Assembly (NCBI GenBank): GCA_023398955.1
Contig: JAEWRL010000092.1
Location: forward strand, 47,221-111,220
DNA: 64,000 nt
Origin: Pseudomonadota bacterium
GTDB lineage: Bacteria; Myxococcota_A; Polyangia; Polyangiales; Polyangiaceae
Direction of reading: 5' to 3'
Of this stretch, positions 37,546 through 47,237 are shown one piece after another. Each line of letters opens with the position of its first letter. Positions within the stretch are counted from its first letter, which is position 1. Below the pieces are notes generated by a model, which did no database searches, had not been told where the DNA came from, and saw nothing but the letters and a program-made list of their open reading frames with translations. The translations under genes and the position numbers were made by a program.

Positions 37546-40500
37546 ATGCGCTCCATGCCGGCTTTCGCTCCGAATCTCCGCGTCGCGTATCCGCCAGAGT
37601 TGCCGATTTCCTCGCGCGTGGGGGATATCTTGGCCGCACTCGAGGAGAGCCAGGTCGTCATCGTAGTGGGGGCGACCGGCTCCGGGAAGACCACGCAGCT
37701 GCCGAAGATCGTGCTGCAGATGGGGCGCGGTGCAGAGCAGCAGATCGGCGTTACGCAGCCGCGGCGCATCGCGGCGACGACCGTGGCGGCGCGAGTTGCG
37801 AGTGAGCTCGAGTGTGAGCTTGGTAGCGTGGTAGGGTACCAGATCCGTTTCGCGGACCGCACCAGTGATGGGACGCGGGTCAAGTTTATGACGGATGGCA
37901 TCCTCCTGGCGGAGACGCAGAGGGACCCGCTGCTTCGACGTTATGATACCATTGTTATCGACGAGGCCCACGAGCGCAGCCTCAATATCGACTTCCTCCT
38001 GGGCTGGCTCAAGCGCGTGCTGCCGAAGCGCCGCGACCTGCGGGTGATTGTGAGCTCGGCCACCATCGAGGCCGATCGCTTCTCGGCGTTCTTCGACGGC
38101 GCACCTGTGATCCAGGTCGAGGGTCGCACCTTTCCGGTCGACGTACTGTACGAGCCGTTGGCCCCGGAGGTCGACCTGCCCGAGGGAGTAGCGGATGCGA
38201 TCGCGAGCGTGACGTCGCTCGACCCGAGGGGAGACGTGCTGGTGTTCCTGCCAGGCGAACGAGAGATCCGCGAAACGGAGCAGGCGCTGGGGAGAAAGGA
38301 GCTGCGTCACACCGTCGTGGTTCCCCTCTACGCGCGCCTCGCCGCGGTCGATCAGGCCAAGGCCTTCGCGAGCATCCCCGAGCGCCGTATCATCCTCGCC
38401 ACGAACGTCGCCGAGACGTCTCTGACGATCCCCGGCATCGTGTACGTCGTGGACAGCGGTCTTGCCCGCGTCACTCGCTACGATCCGGCGACGGGCACGA
38501 CGCGTCTTCAGATAGAGCCAATTTCCCAGGCGAGCGCCGATCAGCGCAAGGGACGCTGCGGGCGAGTGCGTGACGGGATCTGCGTGCGCCTCTTCGAGGA
38601 GTCGAGCTTCACGGCGCGGCCGGCGTTCACCGATCCTGAGATGAAGCGGACCGGGCTTGCGGGAGTGATCCTGCGCATGAAGTCGCTCGGTCTCGGCAAT
38701 GTGGAGGACTTTCCTTTCCTGGATCCTCCGCACGGGGGCGCCATCACCGAAGGCTACCGCGTGCTCCAGGAGCTTGGCGCCTTGGACGGCGAGCGGGAGC
38801 TCACGCCACGGGGACGGCGTCTGGCGCGGCTACCCGTGGATCCACGCCTCGGACGCATGATCCTGGCTGGCGCCGAGCGGGGCTGCCTGCACGAGATACT
38901 GGTGCTGGCAGCGGGGCTCAGCATCCAGGACCCGCGGGAACGTCCCCGCGGGCAAGAGGCGAAGGCCGACCAGCGTCATCAGGCGTTCCGTTGTGAGCAG
39001 TCGGATTTCGTTGGGCTGCTGCGCATGTGGGATTTCATCCAAGAGAGCTCCAAGGGGGGACGAGCTCGCCTCAAGCGGGCTTGTAAAGAGCAATTCCTCT
39101 CCTTCACGCGGGTGCGCGAGTGGCTCGAGCTCCATCGGCAGCTCACCGGTGTCGTGCGTGACCTCCGGCTGGACCCTGCGGGAGGACGGGCGCGCAAGCC
39201 CCGCGCGCAGCATGCAGGGGGGGCGAAAGGCGCGGAGGGTGCGCCGGGCCGTGGGGGTGCGATGCAGGGCGTGCGCGGGTCGGACGCGCTGCACCGAGCG
39301 CTGCTTGCGGGGCTCTTGTCGCGGGTGGGACAGTGGAGCCCCGAGCCACGGATGTACATCGGCGCGCGCCAGACGCGGTTCGTGCTGCATCCCTCCTCGG
39401 CGCTGGCAAAGAAGCCGCCAGCTTGGGTGATGGCATTTGAGCTCGTGCAGACGACGCGCCTCTTCGCGCGCACCGCCGCCAAGCTCGAGCCCGCCTGGTT
39501 CGACGAGGTCGCGGGGCACCTGCTCAAGCGCAGCTACTCCGACCCGCACTGGTCCGAGAGGGCGGGGCGCGCCAAGGTGAAGGAGCGAGCTACTCTCTAC
39601 GGGTTGCCTGTCTTTCGGGACCGCCGCGTCGACTATGCCACGGTGAACCCGCCGGAGGCGCGCAGGATGTTTCTTTGCCACGCCCTGGTACGCGGAGAGT
39701 ACTCGAGCCCTGGCGCGTTCCAACGGGACAACAAGCGGCTCCTCGAGGAGCTGGCTCATCTTCGCGACAAAGCCCGCCAGAGCGAGATGCTCGCGGACGA
39801 GGAGCGCATGCTCGCCTTCTTCGAGCAGCGGGTGTCGGAGGATGTCGTGAGTGGCAAAACCTTCGAGGCTTGGCGTGAGCGCGCCGAGCTGGGGCGGCCG
39901 GACCTGTTGGTCTTGTCCCCGGCGGACGTCCTCGCGGACGCGCAGCAGCTCCGCCCCGAGGATTATCCAGACGTCATCGCCGTGCGTGGTGTAGCCCTGA
40001 AAGCGACCTACCGTTTCGAGCCCGCAGCGGAGGACGACGGGGTAAGCTTGGAGGTGCCTTTGGCGTTGTTGCCCCAAGTCGCAGGCGGGGAGCTCGATTG
40101 GACGATCCCGGCGTGGCAGACGACCAAGATCCTGGCTCTGCTGCGCGAATTGCCCAGAGGGCTGCGGCGTGGTCTCGAAGACGTGACGGAGCTCGCGGCG
40201 CAGGTCTCGGCGCGGCTCGTCCCGTTCTCAGGGCCGCTGCTCCGTGCGCTGAGCGATGCCCTCTTCGAGGCGGCGGGCACGGAAGTGCCACCTGAAGCGT
40301 GGAGGCTCGAGGCCATCCCGCCGCACCTGAGCTTCTTCTTCCGCGTCAAGGGAGAGCGGGGAGAGGTCCTCGGGCAGGGACGGGACGTGCGGCTGCTGCT
40401 GCGTCAGCATGGGCCGGCGGCCCGCGAGCTCCTCCGACGGACTCCCCCGCCTCCTGAGTGGGATCGGCGGGGCATGACGTCGTGGGACTTCCAGCGCTTT

Positions 40501-41277
40501 CCGCCGTTCGTCGTGCGGAGTATCCAAGGCATCCAGCTTCGGACGTATCCGGCGCTCGTGGATCGTGGGGATACCGTCGACCTCCTGCTTCTCGAGACCG
40601 ACACAGCGGCTCGTGCCACGCACCGGAGCGGGGTTGCTCGGCTCCTGCGGCTCGCCGTTCGCCCGCAGATCGCCAGCTTCGAGAAACGCCTCCCCGCTGG
40701 GCTCGAGGAGGTCCTCTCCACGCGGGTCATCGAAGAGGCATTCGGTCTTCGTGGAACCGCGGAGTTGCCGCGCTCGCGTCACGACTTCGAGGCCGTGCGC
40801 TCGGAGGGCGAGCGGCGTCTAGGGGCGATCTGCGAGCTCGTTCTGCGCGCCTTGTCAAACCTCTCAGTGGAGCGAGACCAGACTCAGCGAGCCCTAGAGA
40901 AGAGCGCCCGACAAGCCTCGGGGGCCGCTGCGCGGGAGGAGGAGCGCGCGCACCTGGGCGAGCTTCTCGCCCCCGAGGTTCTCGCCGCGATCGATCTGGA
41001 ACGCCTCGCTCGCTATCCTATCTACCTGCGGGCGGTGCGTATCCGGCTCGAGCGCGCCGCTCTGGATCCGCGGAAGGACGCGCGGAAGGCGGAGCCGCTG
41101 ACGCACGTCTGGAATGCGTTCGCCGTCAAGCGCGCGAGGGCGCGTGACGAGCGGTCCGTCGAGACGCTGCGCTGGGCGTTGGAAGAGCTGCGCGTCGCGA
41201 TCTTCGCCCCGGAGCTCGTCCCCGGAAGCTCCGTCGCGCTCTCTACAGTGGCTGCTGCCGTCGAAGGGCTGCAGTGA
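37546..41277 (+). CDS. hrpA: ATP-dependent RNA helicase HrpA
   Basis: A protein of 1243 residues, close to E. coli HrpA (1300). DExH motifs: Walker A GATGSGKTT (42-50), DEAH (139-142), SAT (171-173), TNVAETSLTIPG and a motif VI written QRKGRCGRV (QRAGRCGR is usual). The helicase-associated HA2/OB region follows, then the long DUF3418-type C-terminal half (YPDVIAVRGVALKATYRFEP, SWDFQRFPPFV). A low-complexity Arg/Gly/Ala stretch at about 550-585 is an insertion. It remodels RNA or stalled ribosomes in the cytosol. Start at ATG 37546; the RBS is weak. Confidence 0.93.
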   Translation: MRSMPAFAPNLRVAYPPELPISSRVGDILAALEESQVVIVVGATGSGKTTQLPKIVLQMGRGAEQQIGVTQPRRIAATTVAARVASELECELGSVVGYQIRFADRTSDGTRVKFMTDGILLAETQRDPLLRRYDTIVIDEAHERSLNIDFLLGWLKRVLPKRRDLRVIVSSATIEADRFSAFFDGAPVIQVEGRTFPVDVLYEPLAPEVDLPEGVADAIASVTSLDPRGDVLVFLPGEREIRETEQALGRKELRHTVVVPLYARLAAVDQAKAFASIPERRIILATNVAETSLTIPGIVYVVDSGLARVTRYDPATGTTRLQIEPISQASADQRKGRCGRVRDGICVRLFEESSFTARPAFTDPEMKRTGLAGVILRMKSLGLGNVEDFPFLDPPHGGAITEGYRVLQELGALDGERELTPRGRRLARLPVDPRLGRMILAGAERGCLHEILVLAAGLSIQDPRERPRGQEAKADQRHQAFRCEQSDFVGLLRMWDFIQESSKGGRARLKRACKEQFLSFTRVREWLELHRQLTGVVRDLRLDPAGGRARKPRAQHAGGAKGAEGAPGRGGAMQGVRGSDALHRALLAGLLSRVGQWSPEPRMYIGARQTRFVLHPSSALAKKPPAWVMAFELVQTTRLFARTAAKLEPAWFDEVAGHLLKRSYSDPHWSERAGRAKVKERATLYGLPVFRDRRVDYATVNPPEARRMFLCHALVRGEYSSPGAFQRDNKRLLEELAHLRDKARQSEMLADEERMLAFFEQRVSEDVVSGKTFEAWRERAELGRPDLLVLSPADVLADAQQLRPEDYPDVIAVRGVALKATYRFEPAAEDDGVSLEVPLALLPQVAGGELDWTIPAWQTTKILALLRELPRGLRRGLEDVTELAAQVSARLVPFSGPLLRALSDALFEAAGTEVPPEAWRLEAIPPHLSFFFRVKGERGEVLGQGRDVRLLLRQHGPAARELLRRTPPPPEWDRRGMTSWDFQRFPPFVVRSIQGIQLRTYPALVDRGDTVDLLLLETDTAARATHRSGVARLLRLAVRPQIASFEKRLPAGLEEVLSTRVIEEAFGLRGTAELPRSRHDFEAVRSEGERRLGAICELVLRALSNLSVERDQTQRALEKSARQASGAAAREEERAHLGELLAPEVLAAIDLERLARYPIYLRAVRIRLERAALDPRKDARKAEPLTHVWNAFAVKRARARDERSVETLRWALEELRVAIFAPELVPGSSVALSTVAAAVEGLQ

Positions 41278-41280
41278 GAA

Positions 41281-41334
41281 CGCATTGGCTTAACGCTATC
41301 GCATTGGCTTAACGCTATCGCATTGGCTTAACGC
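41281..41334. repeat. 19-bp tandem repeat, 2.8 units
   Basis: CGCATTGGCTTAACGCTAT is repeated at 41281, 41300 and (16 bases) 41319, four bases after the hrpA stop. The unit is not palindromic. A slippage product in the 3' untranslated region is the plain reading. Confidence 0.9.
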
Positions 41335-41506
41335 TGCCCTGGCGTCGACAGATGCCAGCAAATGCGAGAAGGCGATAGGAACTGAGAGGTCAAGGGTGCG
41401 TGTTCCGAGTAGAATAGTCGTTCGCTCGATTTGATAATTGTTTCTCGGGGCCAGCAAGTTCAGGATCCGCCGAACTTGCGGCAATACTAATGGCAGGGAG
41501 AGCGGC

Positions 41507-43396
41507 ATGGCGTCTCACCAACCTATTCGTCTGATCTACATCTCGTGCTTGTGGCTTCTGGGCGGCTTCGGCTGTAGTGGTACCGACGAAACCGGCGATA
41601 ACGACGCCCTTGGCGGAGCAGCAGAAGGCGCCGGGGCAGCCGGGGAGCTCAGCGCCAGTGGAGGCGCCTCCTGGACGGGAGCGGGCGGCGTGGGCGGCTT
41701 ACAGCCAGCGGGGGGAACCCCGAGCGGAGGTGCATCCGCGACCGGGGGTGGCGGGCCTGGGAGCGGTGGGTTCCAGGGGCTTGGTGGCTCTGTTGGAAGT
41801 GGAGGCGTCGTGGTGCCCGCGGGCGGGACCACGGGTTCCGGCGGTTTAGGTCCGGCAAGCGGCGGGGTTCCCAGTAGCGGTGGCATGGCGGGCAGCGGTG
41901 GCTTCGGTCCCGGCGCTGGCGCCTCGTCCCTGGGCGGCGATGGCCCGGTAGGTGGGGCTTCGATGGGCGGCGGTAGTTCGCCAGTCGGAGGATTCGGGCC
42001 GGTGAGTGGAGGCGGTCCTTCGGGCGGTTCGAACGTCGGCGGGGCGGCGACTGGCGGGGAGCCGTCTACGGGTGGCGCTGGGGGTAGCGGTGGCAGCCTC
42101 GATGAAGGTTGCAGCTTCATCGCGGATTCGTCGAGGAGCTCCGCGATCCCGACAGTTGGCATTGTCGAGTGGTCGACGGACTTGGCAGATGTGGTGAGCG
42201 CCCAGATCGTCTATGCCTTGAACGGTGCGGGCGCGAACGTCCTCAACGCAGGCGGCGTTGCTCCGGTGGATTTGGAGGAGGCAAGCCATCGGACGCTCCT
42301 CCTTGGGCTCAAGGGGCAGAGCACCTATACCTTCCACATCGAGGCGACCTCCTCGAACGGGACCACCTGTACGAGCGAGGACTACGAGCTGACTACTGGG
42401 GCGGTCTCCGGAGCGCCGCAGATCACGCGGACGGGTGGCAATGCGGCGGCACAGGCCAAGGGCTTCATCGTCACCTGCGGTGGTCTGAACAGTAACGGGC
42501 CTGCGATCATCATCGACGCCGACGGCGACGTCGTCTGGTGGGCGGCGGCGCCCCGGGACTGCGGCCGGGCACGTATGGACTACGAGGGGAAGAACCTGTG
42601 GATGGGCACCCTCAATGCGCAGAACTTGAATGGTGAGATGCGGCGTGTGTCCATGGACGGTACGGATGTCCAGAATAACGTGAGCGGGCTCTCCAGGGCG
42701 CATCATGATTTCACTGTCGTGCCAGGGGGCATCGTTGCAGTGCTGGCGTGGCGTGGAGGCGGGACGGATGTGGAGAGCGATCTGCTGGAGCGCGCTCCCG
42801 ACGGTACCGTGACCACCGCCTTTGGCATTGGTTCCAACGTCTACGCCGGTGGACCGAGTGAGCTCGGCGCGGGCTCCAATACCTACCACGCCAACTCCAT
42901 TCAGTACTACGCCGCGGACGACAGCTACACGATCGGCGACCGCAACCCCAACATGTTCGTCAAGGTGACGCGATCGGGCACCCCGGTGTGGCAGCTCGGT
43001 GGAAACTGCTCGGGAGCGCCCGCGCCACGCTGTGCTACGGCCGACTGGGACGTGAACCACGGACATCACTTGCTGGACGACGGAACCTTCGTCCTCTTCA
43101 GCAATGGGCCCTTCTTCTCCTCCGTTCCCTCGCGGGCCCACGTGTTCACCCTGAACACCTCCGGAAACGCGATGACGGCTACCGAAGTCCACTCCTACGC
43201 CTCCTCGACGAACGCCCACAGCGATTCACTCGGAGACGTGCAGCGCTTGCCCAATGGTAACACCCTCGTGGTCTTCTCGAATACGGGCCTCATCGAGGAG
43301 CTCGATCCCTCGTGGAATGTGGTGCAGAGCCTGAGGGCGACCTCCTTCGGCTATGCGGACTGGCGCGAGACCCTCTACGGTCCGCCTGCGCGCTGA
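41507..43396 (+). CDS. Arylsulfotransferase-like (ASST) beta-propeller lipoprotein
   Basis: A protein of 629 residues; AGGGAG precedes the ATG at 41507. Lipobox GFGC (Cys23) and a Gly/Ser/Pro tether to about residue 200. The first globular part is Fn3-like (VGIVEWSTDL..., TYTFHIEATSSNGT). The rest resembles arylsulfotransferase (PF05935/PF14269) propellers: DGDVVWWAAAP, RAHHDFTVVPGG, TYHANSIQY, DVNHGHHLLDDGTFVLFSN and DSLGDVQRLPNGNTLVVFS, with His residues at the positions where ASST has its active-site His set. Whether sulfate transfer is retained is unknown. Confidence 0.75.
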   Translation: MASHQPIRLIYISCLWLLGGFGCSGTDETGDNDALGGAAEGAGAAGELSASGGASWTGAGGVGGLQPAGGTPSGGASATGGGGPGSGGFQGLGGSVGSGGVVVPAGGTTGSGGLGPASGGVPSSGGMAGSGGFGPGAGASSLGGDGPVGGASMGGGSSPVGGFGPVSGGGPSGGSNVGGAATGGEPSTGGAGGSGGSLDEGCSFIADSSRSSAIPTVGIVEWSTDLADVVSAQIVYALNGAGANVLNAGGVAPVDLEEASHRTLLLGLKGQSTYTFHIEATSSNGTTCTSEDYELTTGAVSGAPQITRTGGNAAAQAKGFIVTCGGLNSNGPAIIIDADGDVVWWAAAPRDCGRARMDYEGKNLWMGTLNAQNLNGEMRRVSMDGTDVQNNVSGLSRAHHDFTVVPGGIVAVLAWRGGGTDVESDLLERAPDGTVTTAFGIGSNVYAGGPSELGAGSNTYHANSIQYYAADDSYTIGDRNPNMFVKVTRSGTPVWQLGGNCSGAPAPRCATADWDVNHGHHLLDDGTFVLFSNGPFFSSVPSRAHVFTLNTSGNAMTATEVHSYASSTNAHSDSLGDVQRLPNGNTLVVFSNTGLIEELDPSWNVVQSLRATSFGYADWRETLYGPPAR

Positions 43397-43629
43397 AGTC
43401 GCGACCCGCTCTGCTTGCGGCTCAGCGCTGCCGCGCGACGCCGTAGAGCGCCCCCCCGTCGACGCGGACGGCTCGGCGATGAGCCTGCGCCAAACCCACC
43501 ATGGCGGGGGAGCCCCGGGGCGATCGTGTTACAGCCGGCGCGCCGAACGGGGCAGAATGGCGCGCTGACCAGCAATTGACCTGGGCTACTCCGAGGCCAA
43601 TGATCAGGGCTGCTACAGGGGTCGCCCAG

Positions 43630-45441
43630 ATGACCGAGAAGGACCCGCTTGGGATTGTCGGAGAGTTGATTGGAGAGAAGTATCGGGTGGAGCGCTTCGT
43701 TGGGGAAGGCGGCTTTGCGGTAGTATATCGCGCCTTTCACCTGGTCTGGGAGCACCCAGTCGCCGTGAAGCTCTTCAGCAGCCTGGGGCAGGTGCCCGCG
43801 GAGAACCGGGATGCTCTTCAGCGAGACTTCGTCCGCGAGGGCGCGCTGCTCGCAGAACTGTCCAGCTTGACCGCTGGCGTCGTCCAGGCACGCGACGTCG
43901 GGACTCTCGCCGGCCCGTCCGGCCAATGGATGCCTTATATCGTGCTCGAGTGGCTCGACGGTGTGCCCCTGGATGCCGTCCTCGACAAGGATCAAGCGGA
44001 GGGTGTGCCGTGGACCGAGGACCAAGTGCTCGGCTTTCTCCTGCGCCTCTTGCCGATCCTCCAAGTGGCCCACGAGCGTGGCATTTCGCACCGCGATATC
44101 AAGCCCGCGAACGTCTTCGTGATGGGTAGTGCGCCAAGGTCCCCTGCCACGCCGCTGAAGGTGCTCGATTTCGGCGTCGCCAAGATGGTCTCTGACCACA
44201 CCAAGACGAAGGCTGCCCTGGCGAAGACAGGTGTCGCCGTCACCTCCTTCACCCCAAACTATGGCTCGCCGGAGCAGTTCACCCGAGCCTATGGTGCCAC
44301 CGGGCCGTGGACAGACGTCTACACAACGGCGTTGGTTGCCAGTGAGATGCTCGTGGGGCGGACGGTCCTCGAGGGTGAAGATGTCGTTCAGCTCGGCTTC
44401 TCGACGGCCAATCCAGTGAGCCGCCCCACGCCGCAGGCGTTTGGCGTCGAGATCTCCGACTCCTTCGAGGCAGTACTGGCGAAGGCGTTGGCGATCAATC
44501 CCGATGACCGTTACCCGAGCGCGAGCGAGTTCTTGCGCGCTTGCATGGCAGTAGCGAGAGAACGCGGGGTGTCAGTATGGCCCAGCAGCCTACCCCTGGA
44601 GATGGCGGAGCGTGTCCGGGTCTCGGAATCCACCCCACCACTCCGGCGCATGTCTCTGCTGGCCCGCGCGGGCTGCCTCGATCAGACCCAACACGCATCC
44701 GCCTCGACCGTCGCTCCGCCAAGACCCATGCGGGATAGCCCCCTTGGCGTCGCGCTCGTTGTCTTGGTGGCCCTCGTTGGGGGAACCCTCGTCTATAGCG
44801 CGACGGACCTCCGGGGTGCCGAAGAGACGCGAGCCGGGGTTCTCGCGGTAGCACGCGCGAGTAAGCGCCTCCTCGGGATGCCGCGAGACGGTGCACGGCG
44901 GTTGCAGGAGCACGGAGCGCTCGAAGGAGCCGTTGCGGTTGCTTCAGAGGCAAGAACGCGGAGCTCGGCGTCGCCAGGTGCTTCCCCCCGTCGCACGGCA
45001 TTCCCTGCGGTTCCCCCGGGTGCGGACACTGATGATGTTTGCCCAGAAGGTGCCGCAGGTATCCCGTTGGAGGACGTCCCTGGGGTTCTCTGCCTTCATG
45101 AGGAACCCGTTCGTGGTGCGGAGTACGCCACGTGCGGTGGGTGCAGCAGGATCGAACCAGGCAGCACGGGTGCGATGGCGAGCAGGGAAGACGGGCCTTC
45201 GACGGACTGCGTGGCCCGGGAGCCTTCCCTCGATGAGGATCGAGCGTGTGTGACGGCAGAGCAAGCACGCGCCTTCTGCGAGAGCCAGCAGAGCCGCTTG
45301 CCCACGCAGCACGAACTCGAAGCCTTTGCCGCGACGCGGTCGGTCGATCCCAGTCGGGTCGAGGAAGAATGGTCGATCTCTAAGGGTGAGGTTTCCGGCG
45401 ACGAGCGCCGCGGGTTTCGTTGCGTGTTCGTTGCCGGTTAG
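43630..45441 (+). CDS. Membrane Ser/Thr protein kinase with SUMF-like C-terminal remnant
   Basis: A protein of 603 residues from ATG 43630 (longer starts are possible). The kinase domain has a Gly loop VGEGGFAVVYRA (24-35), Lys47 (VAVKLF), HRDIKPANV (His154-Asp156) and DFGVAK (Asp180). A membrane helix (VALVVLVALVGGTLVYSA) follows at about 380. The exported C-terminal 110 residues have CPEGAAGIPL, CLHEEPV, EQARAFCESQQSRLPTQHEL and RRGFRCVF, the start and end motifs of a formylglycine-generating-enzyme (SUMF/FGE-sulfatase) fold with the centre missing. It looks like a receptor kinase with a small Cys-rich sensor. Confidence 0.85.
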   Translation: MTEKDPLGIVGELIGEKYRVERFVGEGGFAVVYRAFHLVWEHPVAVKLFSSLGQVPAENRDALQRDFVREGALLAELSSLTAGVVQARDVGTLAGPSGQWMPYIVLEWLDGVPLDAVLDKDQAEGVPWTEDQVLGFLLRLLPILQVAHERGISHRDIKPANVFVMGSAPRSPATPLKVLDFGVAKMVSDHTKTKAALAKTGVAVTSFTPNYGSPEQFTRAYGATGPWTDVYTTALVASEMLVGRTVLEGEDVVQLGFSTANPVSRPTPQAFGVEISDSFEAVLAKALAINPDDRYPSASEFLRACMAVARERGVSVWPSSLPLEMAERVRVSESTPPLRRMSLLARAGCLDQTQHASASTVAPPRPMRDSPLGVALVVLVALVGGTLVYSATDLRGAEETRAGVLAVARASKRLLGMPRDGARRLQEHGALEGAVAVASEARTRSSASPGASPRRTAFPAVPPGADTDDVCPEGAAGIPLEDVPGVLCLHEEPVRGAEYATCGGCSRIEPGSTGAMASREDGPSTDCVAREPSLDEDRACVTAEQARAFCESQQSRLPTQHELEAFAATRSVDPSRVEEEWSISKGEVSGDERRGFRCVFVAG

Positions 45442-45502
45442 GCGCCGGAAGTTCGGAGAGTCCCGCTGCCCCGCGCGCCGGTCGTGGCGAATCTCTCGTG
45501 GC

Positions 45503-47083
45503 TCAGTTGAGCGTGTTGCTCGGCGCGGAGGCGAGCTGCCGCTCGATCGCAGCCTCGCCAACGCCGACAAGGTCCAGCTCGATGCTTTCCAGCGCCCGGA
45601 GCATCTCGAGGGCGCTTTGGGGGCGGGCTTCAGGTGCCTTCTCGAGGCACTGCAGCACAAGCCTCTCGAGAGGTTTCGGGATCGATTGACGGGTGCGCTG
45701 TGTCGGGGGAACTGGCGCCTCGGTGACGTGGGCGATGGCCATCTGAATGGCCCCCTGCGCCTCGAAGACGAGCTTTCCAGTAAGCAGGTAGTAGGCGACG
45801 GCGCCGAGGGCGTAGAGATCGGCGCGGCCGTCGACCCTGGCTTCCCCTGTGACGATCTCCGGGGCAAGGTAGGCGGGGGTCCCCGTAATGCTGTTGTCGG
45901 CCGTGAGCTGAGTGCGGCTTTCGTCTGGTCGATTCAGCTTGACGAGCCCGAAGTCTAGCACTTTGACGAAGTCGTCGTGCAAGCCGCGTCGCGAGACGTA
46001 GATGTTGGCTGGCTTGATGTCGCGGTGGACGAGCCCATGACCATGGGCCTCGGCAAGGGAGTCGAGTACCTGCTCGAGGATGTAGATCACCCGGGTCGGC
46101 TCCAACGGCCCCTCGCGCGTCACCAGCTGTTCGAGGTCGGTGCCGTCGAGGAGTTCCATGACATAGTAGAAGGTCCCCGTTTGCGTGACGCCGAAGTCGT
46201 AGAGCTGGACGGTGTGCGGCGACTGGAGGCTCGCCGTCACCTGGGCTTCCCTCTCGAAGCGCTGCTGAGCGACGGCATCGACGACCCAGCCCCCCGAACC
46301 ATCCTTGATTGGCTTGACGAGCTTGACGGCAGCCGGGCGGCTGAGAAGCTGGTGCCGAGCTCGCCATACTTCCCCCATACCCCCCTGAGCAATGCGCGCT
46401 TCGAGCTCGTACATTCCCAGGTGGCGCGCACTCGAGACCTGCGCGGCCAGACTGAAGAGGGCGTGCGAGGCGCAAGCGGCGACGACGGCGGCGGCGTAGA
46501 CCGGCGCAAAGAGCCAGCTGGCACGAGCCAGAGAGAGGGCGCCGAAGGACGCGAAGGGTTCCACGGCGAGGAATGCGATGGGCGTCATCGTTGCTGCTAG
46601 CATTCCCTTGGCGAGCACGGCACCGGGTCGCCCGGGAACAAGGAGCGGAAAGCTGCCGATGAACACGGCGGCCCAGGTCGTAGCTGCGGCCGGCTGCCCC
46701 TGCGCTCCAGCGAGGGCCAACGCGAACGCATTTGCGACGAGAAAGCCGTTGCCCACGCGGCTGACGAGCGAGACCCCTGGACGCTTGTCGAGCAGCAGCA
46801 CGACCGTCAGCGCGCTCACCACTCCTGCGAGGAGAGCGGTCCAGAACGCGACACCCCCCAAGCTTTCGCCAACGTGATAGAGCCACCCCGCGTAAGTGAG
46901 CCAGACGCCCACTGACACCATGCCCGCGTAACGCAGGCGCGTGGCGACGGGTTCCCGCAGCGTGGACGGCAGCACCCCGCTCGCCGCTAGGGACGGCGTG
47001 CCAGCTGCGGATTCCAAGATGCCGCCGCGTCGGCAAAAGCGGTGCTGACAGGTTCTTGCAGGTTCGACGGGGGGTGCCAGCAT
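45503..47083 (-). CDS. Ser/Thr protein kinase with N-terminal multi-helix membrane domain
   Basis: A protein of 526 residues. ATG at 47083 with TAGGAG upstream. The N-terminal 200 residues contain five or six hydrophobic helices (VSVGVWLTYAGWLYHV, VSALTVVLLLD, GNGFLVANAFALALA and more). A full kinase domain follows: IAQGGMGEVWRA, AAVKLVK, VHRDIKPANI, LDFGLVKLNR and GTPAYLAPE. This order (membrane first, kinase last) is the reverse of the usual PknB layout. The gene lies 154 bases downstream of the TonB-receptor gene on the same strand and may belong to its operon. Confidence 0.88.
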   Translation of the reverse strand: MLAPPVEPARTCQHRFCRRGGILESAAGTPSLAASGVLPSTLREPVATRLRYAGMVSVGVWLTYAGWLYHVGESLGGVAFWTALLAGVVSALTVVLLLDKRPGVSLVSRVGNGFLVANAFALALAGAQGQPAAATTWAAVFIGSFPLLVPGRPGAVLAKGMLAATMTPIAFLAVEPFASFGALSLARASWLFAPVYAAAVVAACASHALFSLAAQVSSARHLGMYELEARIAQGGMGEVWRARHQLLSRPAAVKLVKPIKDGSGGWVVDAVAQQRFEREAQVTASLQSPHTVQLYDFGVTQTGTFYYVMELLDGTDLEQLVTREGPLEPTRVIYILEQVLDSLAEAHGHGLVHRDIKPANIYVSRRGLHDDFVKVLDFGLVKLNRPDESRTQLTADNSITGTPAYLAPEIVTGEARVDGRADLYALGAVAYYLLTGKLVFEAQGAIQMAIAHVTEAPVPPTQRTRQSIPKPLERLVLQCLEKAPEARPQSALEMLRALESIELDLVGVGEAAIERQLASAPSNTLN

Positions 47084-47237
47084 CGCTCGCCAACTCCTAC
47101 GGCGCGCCGCGCAGCCCGTGGATGTAGCTGTGGCAGCCGAAGGGGAGAAGGTGGTTCTCGAGAACCGCCTGTCAATGGGCGACGCACTCCCGTATGCTGG
47201 GTTGACGTCTCGTACAACCGTTGACCGCGAAGACGGG

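Noticed and set aside
38830..40077. 415-residue minus-strand open frame opposite hrpA
   Set aside because: Lies wholly inside the helicase gene and has no domain-like sequence; GC-rich third positions keep the antisense frame open.
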